Assembly (NCBI GenBank): GCA_017654735.1
Contig: JADPYG010000090.1
Coordinates: forward strand, 558,001-622,000
Direction: 5' to 3'
From: Vishniacozyma victoriae
Taxonomy: Eukaryota; Basidiomycota; Tremellomycetes; Tremellales; Bulleribasidiaceae
DNA length: 64,000 nucleotides
Under the pieces are notes generated by a model that saw nothing but the letters and a program-made list of their open reading frames with translations, did not search any database and had not been told where the DNA came from. Positions 11,826-23,461 of this stretch are shown here, piece by piece. The stretch's first letter is position 1, and the number at the start of each line of letters is the position of its first letter. Both the position numbers and the translations under genes were made by a program.

Positions 11826-14114
11826 GTTGATATAAATTTGACAGGTGGACAGATAAGAGATGACAGAGGATAGATCGCGTCGAGGATGGGACCAGCCCTA
11901 GGTGAAATGAATGTCGGGCGAGATGTAAAGTCTCCACCGAGCCGGAAGGATTACCGCTAAAAGGTAAGTCCGTAACGCTCGGACTGTCGATCTTTTTCTA
12001 AAGCTGGTGCTAGTGGTGTAATTTGGATTGTGTGTTGAGCACAGACCCAATTGTGTGGATTGGGAGATCCAGGGCTAGGGCGGTGTATCTGTTCCTTAGA
12101 GTGTTCTTCTCGGTGATCCCCTCCTGGAGTATGTCGAGCCAGGGGGTCAAGGGGGTTCAGACGAGACCAGCTCTGACCGCGTATCAAACAGATTGATAGT
12201 GTGCTATGGATCAGCCGGTGTCTTTTTCTTTTTCTTTTTCAACATGGAACAGGACAATTAGCGTAAAGGGTACCCTGAGCTAAAGACGCCTTTGCGCTTC
12301 GACCCATCATTTTGGTGCAGGGTGTGTAAAGGAGTAAGGAACTAGTACAGCGATGCGCAGTACCAGTCTCCGTAGCATACGCAAAAAGAGGGATTGAAAC
12401 TGACACACACAAAAGGGATGGTGATGGAAAGAAAAAGGCTCGACTTACCTGAAGGAAGAATGTGCAGGTCCGGGCGTTCTTTTGAATTAGGCTCGGTGCC
12501 GTCCAGCTTAAAGTTGGATTGAGGTACTCAGACCTTTTCTTATTGTACAGTGGAGAGTATGATGTAGATGAATGACTTGCAATGCTACGTCTGACTACAG
12601 AATCAGCGGGTTTCAAGGAGACGACTCTTTCGTGACCAAGGTTACGGTAGAGATCCCGCCTGCGCAGATCACTAGCCTACCCGCCAACCCCAGAATGACG
12701 CGCTTACGGAATAACTACGAGAGTAATCGAGTACTGCCCCGGACGCGCTCCTGTTCTTCTTCCGGATGCTGAACCGGCGACTGCTAGTCCACCTAGTTTG
12801 GGGTTTCGTATTTTGATGCGTAGGTATGAAACAAATGGAGACGAGAGGTGGGAGAGATTGGATCGAGACCGGCTTATCGACCTAATTATGTGATGGTGTG
12901 ATGTGGTTGTGGATCGATGTCGATCGATGCATGACAACTCATCCAGTGAGAAGCATGCCAAGCGCTAGTACAACGTAGAAATGATAGTGCAATAGGTATG
13001 AACGAGACAAAAAGGTCACCACCAGATGGAATCTATATTTTGCAGTCGGTCTAAAATGATTCGGATATGACTCAGCGCAATAAAGATCAAGGTCCAGTTC
13101 AGTTACATAGGGTATATCCACCAAGCCATGGCTCTATATGGCTGAAGATAGTGTATAGGCTTGCACGCCATTCCGATGCCACCCTCTCATTAGCTTTCAT
13201 TAATGAGTCAGGACTAGGTTTTTGGCGGAGTATTTCATGTGGGAATTGCCTATTGCGGTGAAGCGGCTTTTGGCTCCGAGACATCAACGAGATGCTTTTG
13301 GATGATCTTCAGCGACCTTAGCTGGGCTGGATTGTCGTCTAGCCTCGCCTGAGCACGTGGAAACCAGGTCGAGCTTGTGCATGAGTGCACGGGCCTAGAC
13401 ATTGTATTATATAGTACCAGAGCTTGAAGGGTCGTCTTCGGCCGACGCTGCTGCATGACTCGTCTTCGCGATTCCGTCGAAGATGATTTCAACGCCGTGT
13501 TGAGCGGCACAGCCAGATTATTCTTAGCGCCTGGAGGAAGATGAAAGAACAGCATATCTACTAGCGAGTCGTATGGCACCGCTTCAGAGGAACAGCTCAG
13601 GCACATTCGCTCGTCTGCCATGCCATCCAGCTGAACCGGCGAGAACGGAGGCCGGTCTGTGCATGAGTCATATGTACGAATGGGTCCAGCTGTGCTGCTC
13701 CCCTCCTGAGTGATATGCATATGTACACTTGGCGCTCTCTCGAAAGGTGCCTCTGGATTCTTTTAAAGTCAAAACGGCGTATTCTGCGTATATACCAAGT
13801 CCCGCAAATCAAGTCCGCACTGGTTTACCACGAGGGTGATCTACACGGCATATCAGATCCAGTGCAAGCCGTATTGAACATGTCATCCAATATTCCACGG
13901 CAGCTATCACTTCATATGCATTTAAAATATATACCAGATATATAAGTCCGATTTCGGCACCGAACACTCAAATCAGACGATCAACTTTACACGACTCGAG
14001 TTCGAGCCGATTTAAACCAAGGCCGTTTCACTTTCAATAAAGGCGTGTCGGTGCTCAAAGGGATACAGCAACCTTACCATTATTCGGTTCCCACTACCTC
14101 GTCCTTTACAAGAG
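11826..14114. other. 2.3-kb intergenic region between divergent genes
   Basis: This lies between the start codons of the Ser/Pro-rich protein (-) and the KPWE protein (+). On the minus strand a consensus donor (GTAAGT, near 12448) and an acceptor preceded by CTGATCC (near 12205) suggest a spliced 5' leader for the minus gene. The open frame there (12239-12616) has no ATG and spans this donor, so I read it as leader. A CTTTTT hexanucleotide repeat lies at about 12222-12240. One 156-codon frame on the minus strand (13250-13720) is listed separately. No tRNA or element signature was found. Confidence 0.4.
13250..13720 (-). CDS. Possible orphan protein, 156 residues
   Basis: A single ATG-initiated frame of 156 codons with a clean stop, in an otherwise gene-free stretch. 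Residues include a DGMADERMCLSC segment and a basic SRRRVMQQRRPKT stretch. No recognisable family, signal peptide or membrane helix. Base composition is slightly richer in GC than the AT-rich DNA upstream. It could be an orphan gene, part of a decayed gene or a chance frame; there is no splice evidence. Confidence 0.25.
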   Translation of the reverse strand: MHITQEGSSTAGPIRTYDSCTDRPPFSPVQLDGMADERMCLSCSSEAVPYDSLVDMLFFHLPPGAKNNLAVPLNTALKSSSTESRRRVMQQRRPKTTLQALVLYNTMSRPVHSCTSSTWFPRAQARLDDNPAQLRSLKIIQKHLVDVSEPKAASPQ

Positions 14115-15336
14115 ATGGATGGCCATGCTCATTCCCACGTTAAAATAGAGGGCGGAAATCAAGAGATCTATGACGAATTCGAGTCGTACAGATTCTCGGA
14201 TGATCCAGAGTTTAGGGTTTGTCACAGCCTTCATTATCTACAAAATGAGAGCTGATTGTATAGGCTGGATTACCAACGGTGATAGCAGCTATCAGGGGTA
14301 AAGATAGAAATGCGGATCAGATAGATGAAATGATAGGAAGGGCTCAATGGTTCTACTTCACGAGGTACGCCCACCTCCCTCTTTCATTGAGGTCAAGCTG
14401 ATGATAGGCTGAAAGGGGTTTCGATACCATGGGAAGAATACGCCCGTCATCAAGTAACACAACCATACATCCACCCCAATTCTCCAACTCTCTCGCCCAA
14501 AGTCCCAAGATCCCCAAGAGAGGCTTTGCAAGCGTTGAACAACCTAGCGGAAGCTAAGATGATGATGAAAGATGGGAATGGGGAGGTGGAAAGTGGTGGG
14601 GAGGGATTGAGTTTTGGGATGTTGTCCAGATTGATATCCGAGGGAAGGGCAGGGGAAGTTCCGGTGAAACAGATTCCAGAGGGGACTAATGTAAGTCTAC
14701 TGCATATCGCCCACTACATCTAAGGAGGCAGAGCAGGTGCTAATGATCTAGGAAGCACAGCCGAGTCAGGCAACAATGCGAGCAAGACCAAAACCATGGG
14801 AAACGGCCGCCCCTCTCGAACCCCCAAACCGCCCTCAATCCCAATTGCACCATCTCCAACAACCCCAAATGCCATCCCCAACCCTCCTTCAATACCAACA
14901 ACTATCCTCCTACTCATCCTCAACGAACTCTCCATCAATCTACAATCACGGAGGATCATCCCGAGACTCCCACGACGCGATCTACAACCCATCTGCAAAC
15001 TGGTCATCAACAGGCCCAACGATTTCACCTGATTTATCATTCGAGAGTTTCTCACTTGACCCCGATTTCGCCAGTCTTCGAAGTGGACCTTCTTCTGGAT
15101 TCACTACGAATACGGGGAGCGTTGGGACTCCGTTCGATGAATCTACATTTAGTAATTACTTGAATGTGGACTATGATCCGACAAATACGAATTCTGGGAC
15201 GTACTCGAGTTCGAATCCAATCACTCTCGCACAGCCAATAGCTTCTTCTTCATCGACTCCTGCTCCTGCTCAGGCTCCACCTGCTGAGCAAGGGTGGACG
15301 AAAGACGATACCCCTGCTTCGAGCAATAGTCTTTGA
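14115..15336 (+). CDS. KPWE-domain protein, PEX39-like peroxin candidate
   Basis: Four exons give a 356-residue protein. Residues 1-68 contain a helical region (AGLPTVIAAIRGKDRNADQI, then WFYFTR) followed by IPWEEY at 74-79. Residues about 136-179 read LSFGMLSRLISEGRAGEVPV, then KQIPEGTN and finally RPKPWE at 174-179, which matches the fungal 'PEX14-like KPWE' domain layout. The remaining half is Gln/Pro/Ser/Thr-rich and disordered. Known: PEX39 proteins carry a conserved [R/K]PWE motif that binds the PTS2 receptor PEX7 and helps import of PTS2 cargo from the cytosol. Assignment to this role here is inference. The start at 14115 is the first ATG in frame with all exons. It converges on the condensin gene. 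Confidence 0.72.
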
Positions 15337-15756
15337 TCACTCTACACTAAAGCGAGTGAATCATGTGTTTGTGGCGGAGTTGCTAGGTATGGGGAAGGGG
15401 CCATTGGAAGAGAATCTGAATTGCGAAGTAGTGTACTCGTACTGTATTTCTAGAAGATGGTGGTTGTTTCCACAGCTGTATTTGTATCATGCAAACCAAA
15501 TCCCATGTTGAAAGCGACAAGCATACAATCCAATTCTGAAACCAAGATTCAGAATAAGGTCTCATGCTCATCATGCTCCTCTTCCCTTCTCTTCGTCTTC
15601 TTCTTAGGGACGAAGCAAACCCTTCGATATCCTCACTATCCCCTCCACAGATATTGTTTTCACAACTGTTTTCGTTCCATGCAAACCAAGTACAGAATCG
15701 CGAAGATCCTAATCATACATACTTCGTACAAGGAATACAATGGAATTCTCCCAAGA
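15337..15756. other. Convergent intergenic region
   Basis: About 420 bp between the stop codons of the KPWE protein and the condensin subunit. Open frames here are shadows or low-complexity 3' UTR sequence. I see no gene, repeat or RNA element. Confidence 0.5.
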
Positions 15757-18700
15757 TTAAAGTAACATTTCATCCTCACTCTCCTCGTCACTCTCCTCCT
15801 CGTCCTCCTCTTCCTCTTCGAGGAGCCCTTCAACATCCTCAGTATCTCCTCCTTCTGTCTCTGTCTCTTCCTCCTCTTCATCCTCCTCCACCTCCTCAGG
15901 CTCTGCTTTGACGACCTGCCTGGCGGAAGATCTACGTTTACTTCTACTAACAGGCGCAGATTTCTTCGGTGTTGGATCCGCATCTTCCTCCTCTTCCTCA
16001 TCATCCTCTTCCGTCACAGTCAATTCGGAGGGGGTTTCCGAGTACTCCCGGGGTCTTGATTTATGTCTTCTTGATCCTGTTTCTGAGACCGAGTCGGGAT
16101 CGCGCTCATCACTATCATCAGCGACTATCATCGAGAGACGACGTACACATCATCAATAAACCCAAACAGCTCTACTACTTCTTCATTCTCTGATGAGCGG
16201 AAGGTATCTTGATCATATCCCTCTAGGTGATCTGGGAATCGTTTTTGGATAGCACCTTCGAACCTGACGATGGCATTACGGGAAGCAGCATCCGCAACTG
16301 GTCGTTTCTGATCATCAGCTTTTGACCCTTGCGGTACGAATAGCTTACCTCAGAAATGGCGAGGATGAGCGTCTGGATAGCTTGTATCTTCCATCCTTCC
16401 ACTTCCTCTGGCTCTGCGAGGGTAAGTTTTCCAAGGAAGGAAATGTATGATTTTCGAACTTCCTCTATTTCTGTAAGCTCTTGCCACTCAGAGGCAAACG
16501 AGTGAAACATACTAGCAGTTTCAATAAGGATAGCTTTAAGGATCTCAATTGCTAGATCAATATGTACGGAATAATCAATTTCGACACCTTCTCGTTCACT
16601 TCACGTGAGCTGAGAACGCTTGGGTACAGGGCAACTTACACAACTTTCTGCGGATCAAGCCAATCAACCATCATCAATCCCATTTGGGCAATTGGTAACA
16701 TTGGCTGATCTTTCTCTGCCTCTTCGCACATCTGAGCGAGACTCTCGAGGGTATCCGTGAATATCTGAATATGAGCGATCCCCCAGTCAAAATCCCGGCA
16801 GATACGTACAGAGAGCATATTTCGTTGATGTTCCGATGAAGAATAGCAGTATACCGGGAGAAAGTATGAGAGACATTGTCTCAGGGGTTGATTATCGAGC
16901 GTGTCGGGGGAGAAGTAGAGGAGGACTAGGTTTTGAATGATCTGACATTAGTTCGATTCTGTGTTGAAGGGGAATATGAGCGTACCAGGGGGTCAGTAAT
17001 GACGTGAGTCAATAGTAACTTGACAGCTCCTGTACAAGCTGCCGCTTGAACCTCTGGTGACTCGTAACCTAAAGTATGCCTAACAAGTCCAACCAATTGA
17101 TCTGGCTACTTCATTAGCGATTTTCTATGATTCAAACGGGACGTACTGGAAGAGTCCCAGAGACGATCACATTGCTATCGTGGAGGATCAGTAGGTCGTA
17201 GATGATATACATGAGCTGAACCTGTGACTCCTCGTCGGCGGTTTGTAAGGAATTAACGAATAACCCAAATGACTTGGATGCCATTTCCTAATTCATCAGT
17301 CTCTACCGAGTATATGGGACAACGACATACTTCGTCAATCATACAGCATAGACCTAGACAGATCAGACCTTTATCACGCAGTGCTGGCTCTTCTGTATTT
17401 TGTACAGCCGGAATGATCAATTCAGGTAACAAGCCATGGAAGACGGAATTGTCTTGGAGTTTCTGGAAATCAGCTTTATATCACAGGTGATTGAAAATGT
17501 GAGCTCACTGAATTGACTCGTTGAAGCATACTGATACAGATGAGGAGTGATCTATAATCCACCAAAGCTTTCTTGACGGCTTGATCGGGATCATCGATGG
17601 ATGTACCGCCCACCATGGTTTTGCGGCGGACGGGACTTCCAGCACTCGACTCGCCGCTAGGCGTTGGCTAAATATCAGCATTGAGCCGCGACAAAACGCG
17701 GATGATTTACAGCATCAATCTCTTCTTCGCCTTGACCCTCCCTCAGTTCTGACACGACGTCCACGACGATCCGGATTAGATCTCGTTCACTATTGGCAAT
17801 CTTGCAGAGGATGTCCATGCACTTGTCAATCAATCGAGCCGGTAAATTTGGCTGCGAGATCATCTCCCCTACATATATCAGCATGTATCAAGGCCGAGTG
17901 ACAGAAAACTTGCGAGCATGCTGAAACATTGTACTTCTCCCAAATTGATCCGTGTAATCCATATTGACCGCCAAACGCATCAATTCCCCCACAATGAACG
18001 ATCTCTCGGTCATCTCATCTTCATCCTCAGTGACGAGCGTCTCTTCCAATTTGTTGTATTCCTCTTGTATGCGGAATGCTAAATCCGAGACGGTGGGTAG
18101 TACTTCTTCCATGATTGCTTCATCTTTGTTCTTGATACAGTGGTCGACGTATACGCGTGCCAGGAATGCTCGTTCGACAGTCATGTTTTCCCAGTATTCC
18201 GCTATCTTGTCAGGTCAGGACGAGGATGTGACTCACAATCAAACGCGATAGCTTTGTACAGGTCTGGACGGATTACGAAGACCGAAGTCAATGCGTCTTC
18301 TGCCGTCTCGCTCGACACCACGTCGAACCGAGTGAGGAACTGTTATCAGCGTTATGACATCAGAGTATGAAGGGTTTACCTCGACCAGATCCCCACCTGC
18401 CTGATCCAACCAACCACCTAACATTGTGGCGGCGACCTTCCTAACGCTCGGTTCACGATCACCTAGGCCATGTTGGACCACTTTTTCCCGTTGAGCAATT
18501 GTCAATTTCCTAGGGTCGGGTATGGCGTGGGCTGATAGAGGTCCATGAAAGACAGTCCGACGGAGAATGGGATCAACATCGCGGGTTCTCGCCAATATAT
18601 ATGGCAGAGTCGCTGAGGTATGTGGAAGATTGTATAAAGCTGCTCGGCGGACCTCGCTGCTTGTCAGCGCCTTTCAACTGTGTATAACTCACGGAGCGGG

Positions 18701-19448
18701 GTCGTATCGCAGTAGGTTTATTAGAATCTCAAGTAATGGAATCTGATCGTCTTCAAGGTCATTGACATCTTCGCCTGATTGTAGTTTAGCAAGACCGAGG
18801 GTTGCTTGTACTCGAACAGCAGCTTCCTTGTCGGCTGCACGGGCTAAGAAATTCTCGCGAAGGACAGAGTACATGTCCTCACTGATTGTCAGTCCCGCTC
18901 ATTTATGTTATACGTACGATAGCTCTCCCAGTCCATTCACCATCGATACAGTCAAGAGTGTTACTCTGAATCTGACATTCTTGTCCTTTGCCTCCATTCC
19001 TGAAAGTAGATGGCGTAAAAGCTTTGATACAAATCGTGTATAAGTTGTATTTGGGACTTCCTCATCATCCGGATGAGACTCCTGGTCTGTCTATCAGCAT
19101 CCATTCACCCGATCACAATAGCCACTGACCCTGCTCTGTTGTATAAGCCACATAACTCGCGACGAATTTGACAGCCCGATCTGCGACTGCTACACCCTTC
19201 TTGACCGGCAATATCCTATTGACCATATCAATAAACAATACATTGAATGCCTTCTCTCCTATAGCCCTCGCCCCCCTGGGGCCAACTTCCGTGATGCCCG
19301 AGCATTGTTCTTGAATATTTCGGAGCGAGACGAGATTCTTTCGGTGGTTGGCTACTGTCTTTTGTACCTGGTCGAATATAGGGCCTAGCAGGAACGGTAA
19401 AGATTGAAGGTAAGAGGCCGATGATGCCCTCGGACGGGCGTTCACCAT
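15757..19448 (-). CDS. YCG1: Condensin complex subunit 3 (CAP-G/YCG1), HEAT-repeat
   Basis: The N-terminus (MVNARPRASSASYLQSLPFL, then IFDQVQKTVANHRKN) matches the start of non-SMC condensin HEAT subunits. Successive exons show HEAT-type helices with the diagnostic PDPRKLTIAQREKVVQHGLG and DREPSVRKVAATMLGGWLDQ. The C-terminal 120 residues are strongly acidic with Lys/Arg-rich patches (SRSKRRSSARQVVKAEPEEV) and end in DEMLL. Around 20 short introns. The protein forms the CAP-G arm of condensin with the kleisin and binds DNA during mitotic chromosome compaction in the nucleus. Length near 1,000 residues fits the family. It is divergent from NUF2 (204 bp between starts), which puts two mitotic genes on one promoter region. 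Start chosen at the first ATG of the conserved N-terminus. Confidence 0.88.
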
Positions 19449-19652
19449 GATTATAGGTATATGTATTGTAGTGAACAGTATTCAGTATAGCGTAGTAAGG
19501 TTGATTTGTTGACCGCGACAACCTGTATTACGTAACAGTCGCGTCTTCACTGTGCCTGGCTGAAATCAATCTCGAGACGCTCATACAGTAAACAACCATT
19601 CAACTATTATATCTCCACACTATACTCGACATACTACAACCAGCAGCGCACA

Positions 19653-21416
19653 ATGGCGGGAAATAGGAAACAAGCACAACATGATGTAGCTGGATTCCCA
19701 CTACTTTCATTTGTCGAATTGAGGGATTGCTTGATGGCACTTGGAATTTCAGTAACGGCGGAGGACATATCGAAACCATCTCCCCAAATCACGCAGATGA
19801 TCTACGGCCAACTTGTTGATATCCTCATGGGTATTCCTCTTGAGAGTATGGAGGGACCGAGGAATTCGTTGTTGGGAATGATGGAGCATCGAGTATGTTT
19901 CTCAGACCTTATTAGCATCAAAGCTGATGAATAGGAAATATATGCAGATGCGTTACAGTTTTCAATGTTCTTCCGACATTGGTGAGTCTACATCACGGGG
20001 GTGATGAGGACACGCTGACTTTAGCCGTACACTGGCACTAGTATGCGGAGTCAAGACACTAGTCATGACGGACCTACTGCGACCAGAGCCAGGAAGGACA
20101 CGTTCAATCCTCAGTGGAATCATGAACTTTGCCAAATGGAGGTGAGTCATATCGAGTGCATATTAGTCGATACTGACGTGCAGGGAAAATCAATCGCATT
20201 TCCAGTCAACTTTGCAACACAAAGTCCATGCTCAGACCGAGAGGTATGATTGCTCTTACTCGCCATTGGTGAGTTGTACTGATGAGCAGGATGGAGAGAC
20301 TTCGAAAAGAAGTTGCTGCCATTGAGGATGAGATCGATGAAATCAAGTATGTCATCTCGCGCTTCGAATGAAAGTCACGCTAAGCACCTAGATCAAAGGC
20401 AGAAGCCGACAAGCCAAAGATTGAAGAGGCCAAACAAGTCAATGAAGTCATTCGAGCAGATATGGCTAAACTCCATATCGACCAAGCGGCAGTAGCCAAC
20501 AAGAACGACGAGCTCAAACGAGAGCGTACAGTCTTGCAAGATCGTACCGTATGTCCCACCCACCAACAAAGGGTATCAGAGCTCATAAGTAGACGGCTTG
20601 GAGCTCGGAAATCACTCAAATCACCCAGAAAATCGCATCCACTCGTGCGCGACTCGTCCAATCGCCCGAGAGGATCAAGAGGACAATCTCGGAAATGTCG
20701 ACGAACCTAAGCAATGAGAAGTCGACATTAGGGAGTAATCAGCGAAAGACTCGTGAATTACAAAATCGTCTGGAAATCATCAATAATCTAGAGAGAGATC
20801 TACGTGATTTGATTGAATTGAGCAGAGGGATTGTAGAGAGGAGAAGAAAGTTTGCTGAAGCTGAACGAGTCAAGTCGACAACGATTGCGAGATTGGAATC
20901 GAAAAAGATTGAGTCTCAGAATTTGGAGTCTACTCTGGCGGTAAGTCTTTTCTTGTTCAGACCTATCAGCGGTCGAGATGGAGGATCTGAGCTGACGCGA
21001 TAGCAACTTGAACGACTCATCCTGAATGCTCAGAGCAAAGTCCAACGTCAACTTGACGCTACGACCAAAATGCAGATTGACGCTCAAGAAAAGATTAAAG
21101 GTCTCAAAGAACAGTACGTCACCCTCTTTTACCAGTAGCTGACGGGTAGATACGTATCCAAAACAAAGGACCGTAATCTGTGGATCAAGAAACGAGATCA
21201 CTTGAAAGCTCAACAGGCGGCATTGGAAGCTGAAATGGCTGCTTTTGTTGCTAAACATGAAGCGGAGTTGAATGCTCTCGTTCAGGAATACGCCGCTGTC
21301 AGGAACTCAACTGGTAAGTTCTTCCATCATTCTGGGAAGCTGTTGCTGATTGGGTAGAGGAGTACATGGATACTATAGCTGCCAAGTTGGATTTGGATCT
21401 TGATGTTCGGGCGTAG
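19653..21416 (+). CDS. NUF2: Kinetochore protein NUF2 (NDC80 complex)
   Basis: The calponin-homology head is unmistakable: FPLLSFVELRDCLMALGISV, then a KPSPQITQMIYGQLVDILMG block and, after splicing, LALVCGVKTLVMTDLLRPEP with RTRSILSGIMNFAKW. The rest is a long heptad-rich coiled coil (for example EVAAIEDEIDEIK and EKIKGLKEQ) ending LDLDLDVRA. About 450 residues over ten or so exons, the usual NUF2 length. It dimerises with NDC80 and attaches kinetochores to microtubules. Start at 19653 sits directly before the conserved head. Confidence 0.92.
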
Positions 21417-21720
21417 AGTGCTTGTGGGGGTGGTGTTCTATGTTGTATCGGTGTGACAGATGATGTATAATAGCTTGCGTCTTCCGACACCGCGCGGATC
21501 TGTGACCTCACGACGTGATACTGGACAGGCCAATTTACTGAGTCATCGTACTCTCTCTTCACATGCGGGTGCAGGACGATGGATGATCATTCATAATGGT
21601 ATATACATGACTATAAACTACTAAATAAAAACACATGATGTAATGTCCGTACCATGATGGTATTTTTTACTAGATACAATGAATCCAGAGATGATAATAT
21701 CGATTTTTTTCGAAGTACAA
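21417..21720. other. Convergent intergenic region
   Basis: Between the NUF2 stop and the stop of the minus-strand unknown; AT-rich with a T-rich run near 21700. Nothing else seen. Confidence 0.5.
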
Positions 21721-23461
21721 CTAATATAATACAGGTAAAACAGCTACTTCCTGTTCCTGCTGATCCCCAACGTGATCCCGATCAGATCGTACCCAATCGG
21801 TAAACCTGGATTTCAACCCTTTGGCCTTAGGGATGGAAACTGATAATTGAGGTAGTGATCCCCATTTCTCAGGTCGAGGTGGGAGAGGGGGGAGTGTAAA
21901 GGCTTTTACTTTCACTTCAACCTCGGGCTCGCTCTTTTCGGCAGACCATGGTGCAGAGGGCTCTTCGGGGATATGTTGCCATTCCTCTTGTTGGAGGTCT
22001 TGGAGAGTTGGGACTGGTTTTCGAGAGAGTGTAGGTCGAACTGGGGAAGATGGACATGATCCGGAGACGGATCCTCGTGTCGAGCTTGGAGGAGTGACTA
22101 ATGTGATTTCATCAATGCTTGATTCGGAGACACAGTCGGAATCGATATCCATATCGCTCTCTTCTTCCTCCATCATTGCTGGATGAACCAACCTGGATGC
22201 TGAATCTCGTTTCTCTTGATCCTCTGCCGTCCATGATTGCCAGAGTCTAGATGACCTGGTTGGGATGTGGTATGACGTGTGGGTGACTCGAGTCTGACCG
22301 TTGGACCAAGCCTTCCTTAGAGCTTTATCGCCTGCTCGGCCCCTTTCTAGGTTCTCTAGCCATCGTCGCTTACTCTCTTCACGCTCAAACTGGGTGTCCA
22401 ACCTTTTGATCGATGATAACCTCGACGCGATCCTTGTAAGTTCAGCGAGCTGGTGCGAGTAGGTCTGTCGGTATGCTTGAGGTAGTTCGTGTGCCGGTGG
22501 GATGGCCAACAAGAATGCGTGTGGCGATGCGGTCATCAACCTATCCTGGGGTGATGAACACCTTGACGAATGGACCGAAGATAATGGGGTATCTTGATCA
22601 TCCTCGTAATCGGAACCAATTGAAGAGTTGGTCGATGAAGTGAATGATCGAGCTCGGGTCTTGATGATAGCACGAGCAGCATCGGTATCGTATCCAGTTG
22701 AAGCCAAGACGGAATTGATCTCGAGCTTGATATCTTCATATTCGATTGTACGTTGAGCTACCTCACTTTCAATGGCCCAAGAAAGGTAGGCACCGGGTAG
22801 TGAAGATTTAAGCTCGGGGAGTACGAATCGTCGATAAGCATCTACCAAGAGTGATCGAGCTTGTCGTCTATGCATCCTGCTAGCATAATTTGGGTCGGAT
22901 GACTCGTATCGCCTCGATGATTGCGTGTTGGTAGTTGGTAGCAAAGGGGAGAGTAGAGTAAGGAGTAATGATGAGGTGGAAGACCGACGAGGGGTGACTG
23001 GGCTTGATCGTGATGAGGAAGCAGAGGATGATGACGCTCGGCTCGTGGGTCGGGATGGCGTCTTTGGCGCGAATGATAAATTGACTTGATCAACAACGGA
23101 ACCGAGTGATTGTAAACAAGCAGAATCAAGAGGAAGGGTAGTGGTTGATCCGTCGATGAAGTTTATACGAACGTTTTGCAGTGGTAAAGAGAACGTCACG
23201 TCGTCGATAATCTACCCGTCAGCATACACATCTTGTGCAAGGATAAAGACTTACACCAGAGATCCAAGTAGACTTCTCCCCTAGTAATACATTCGAACAA
23301 TCAATGTCTTCATGCAAGCAAACCGTCTTGTGTGCAAGAAGGTTTGCAGGGAGTGGAAGGGATTTGCTAGTATAAGGATGAGTGGGTAGTGGGAGGGTGA
23401 AGAGAATAGTAGGTGGAGTCGGCTGCGAGGGTGTAGCTCGAGGAAGTAGTCGCAGTAGCAT
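21721..23461 (-). CDS. Uncharacterised basidiomycete protein
   Basis: Two exons joined by an intron at about 23215-23257 give roughly 565 residues. The N-terminal exon (MLLRLLPRATPSQPTPPTIL, later KTVCLHEDIDCSN) leads into SGIIDDVTFSLPLQNVRINF and a short folded-looking region. Then follow a Ser/Arg/Thr-rich tract (SRASSSSASSSRSSPVTPRR), a helical block (RQARSLLVDAYRRFVLPELK and EDIKLEINSVLASTGYD), and an acidic Ser-rich tail with a C-terminal SRFTDWVRSDRD. No catalytic motif or membrane helix stands out. The basic, hydroxylated N-terminus could be a weak mitochondrial presequence. Family not recognised. Confidence 0.7.

Noticed and set aside
12239..12616. Open frame on the minus strand upstream of the Ser/Pro-rich gene
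   Set aside because: It lacks an ATG and contains a strong donor site, so it fits an untranslated leader exon and intron better than coding sequence.
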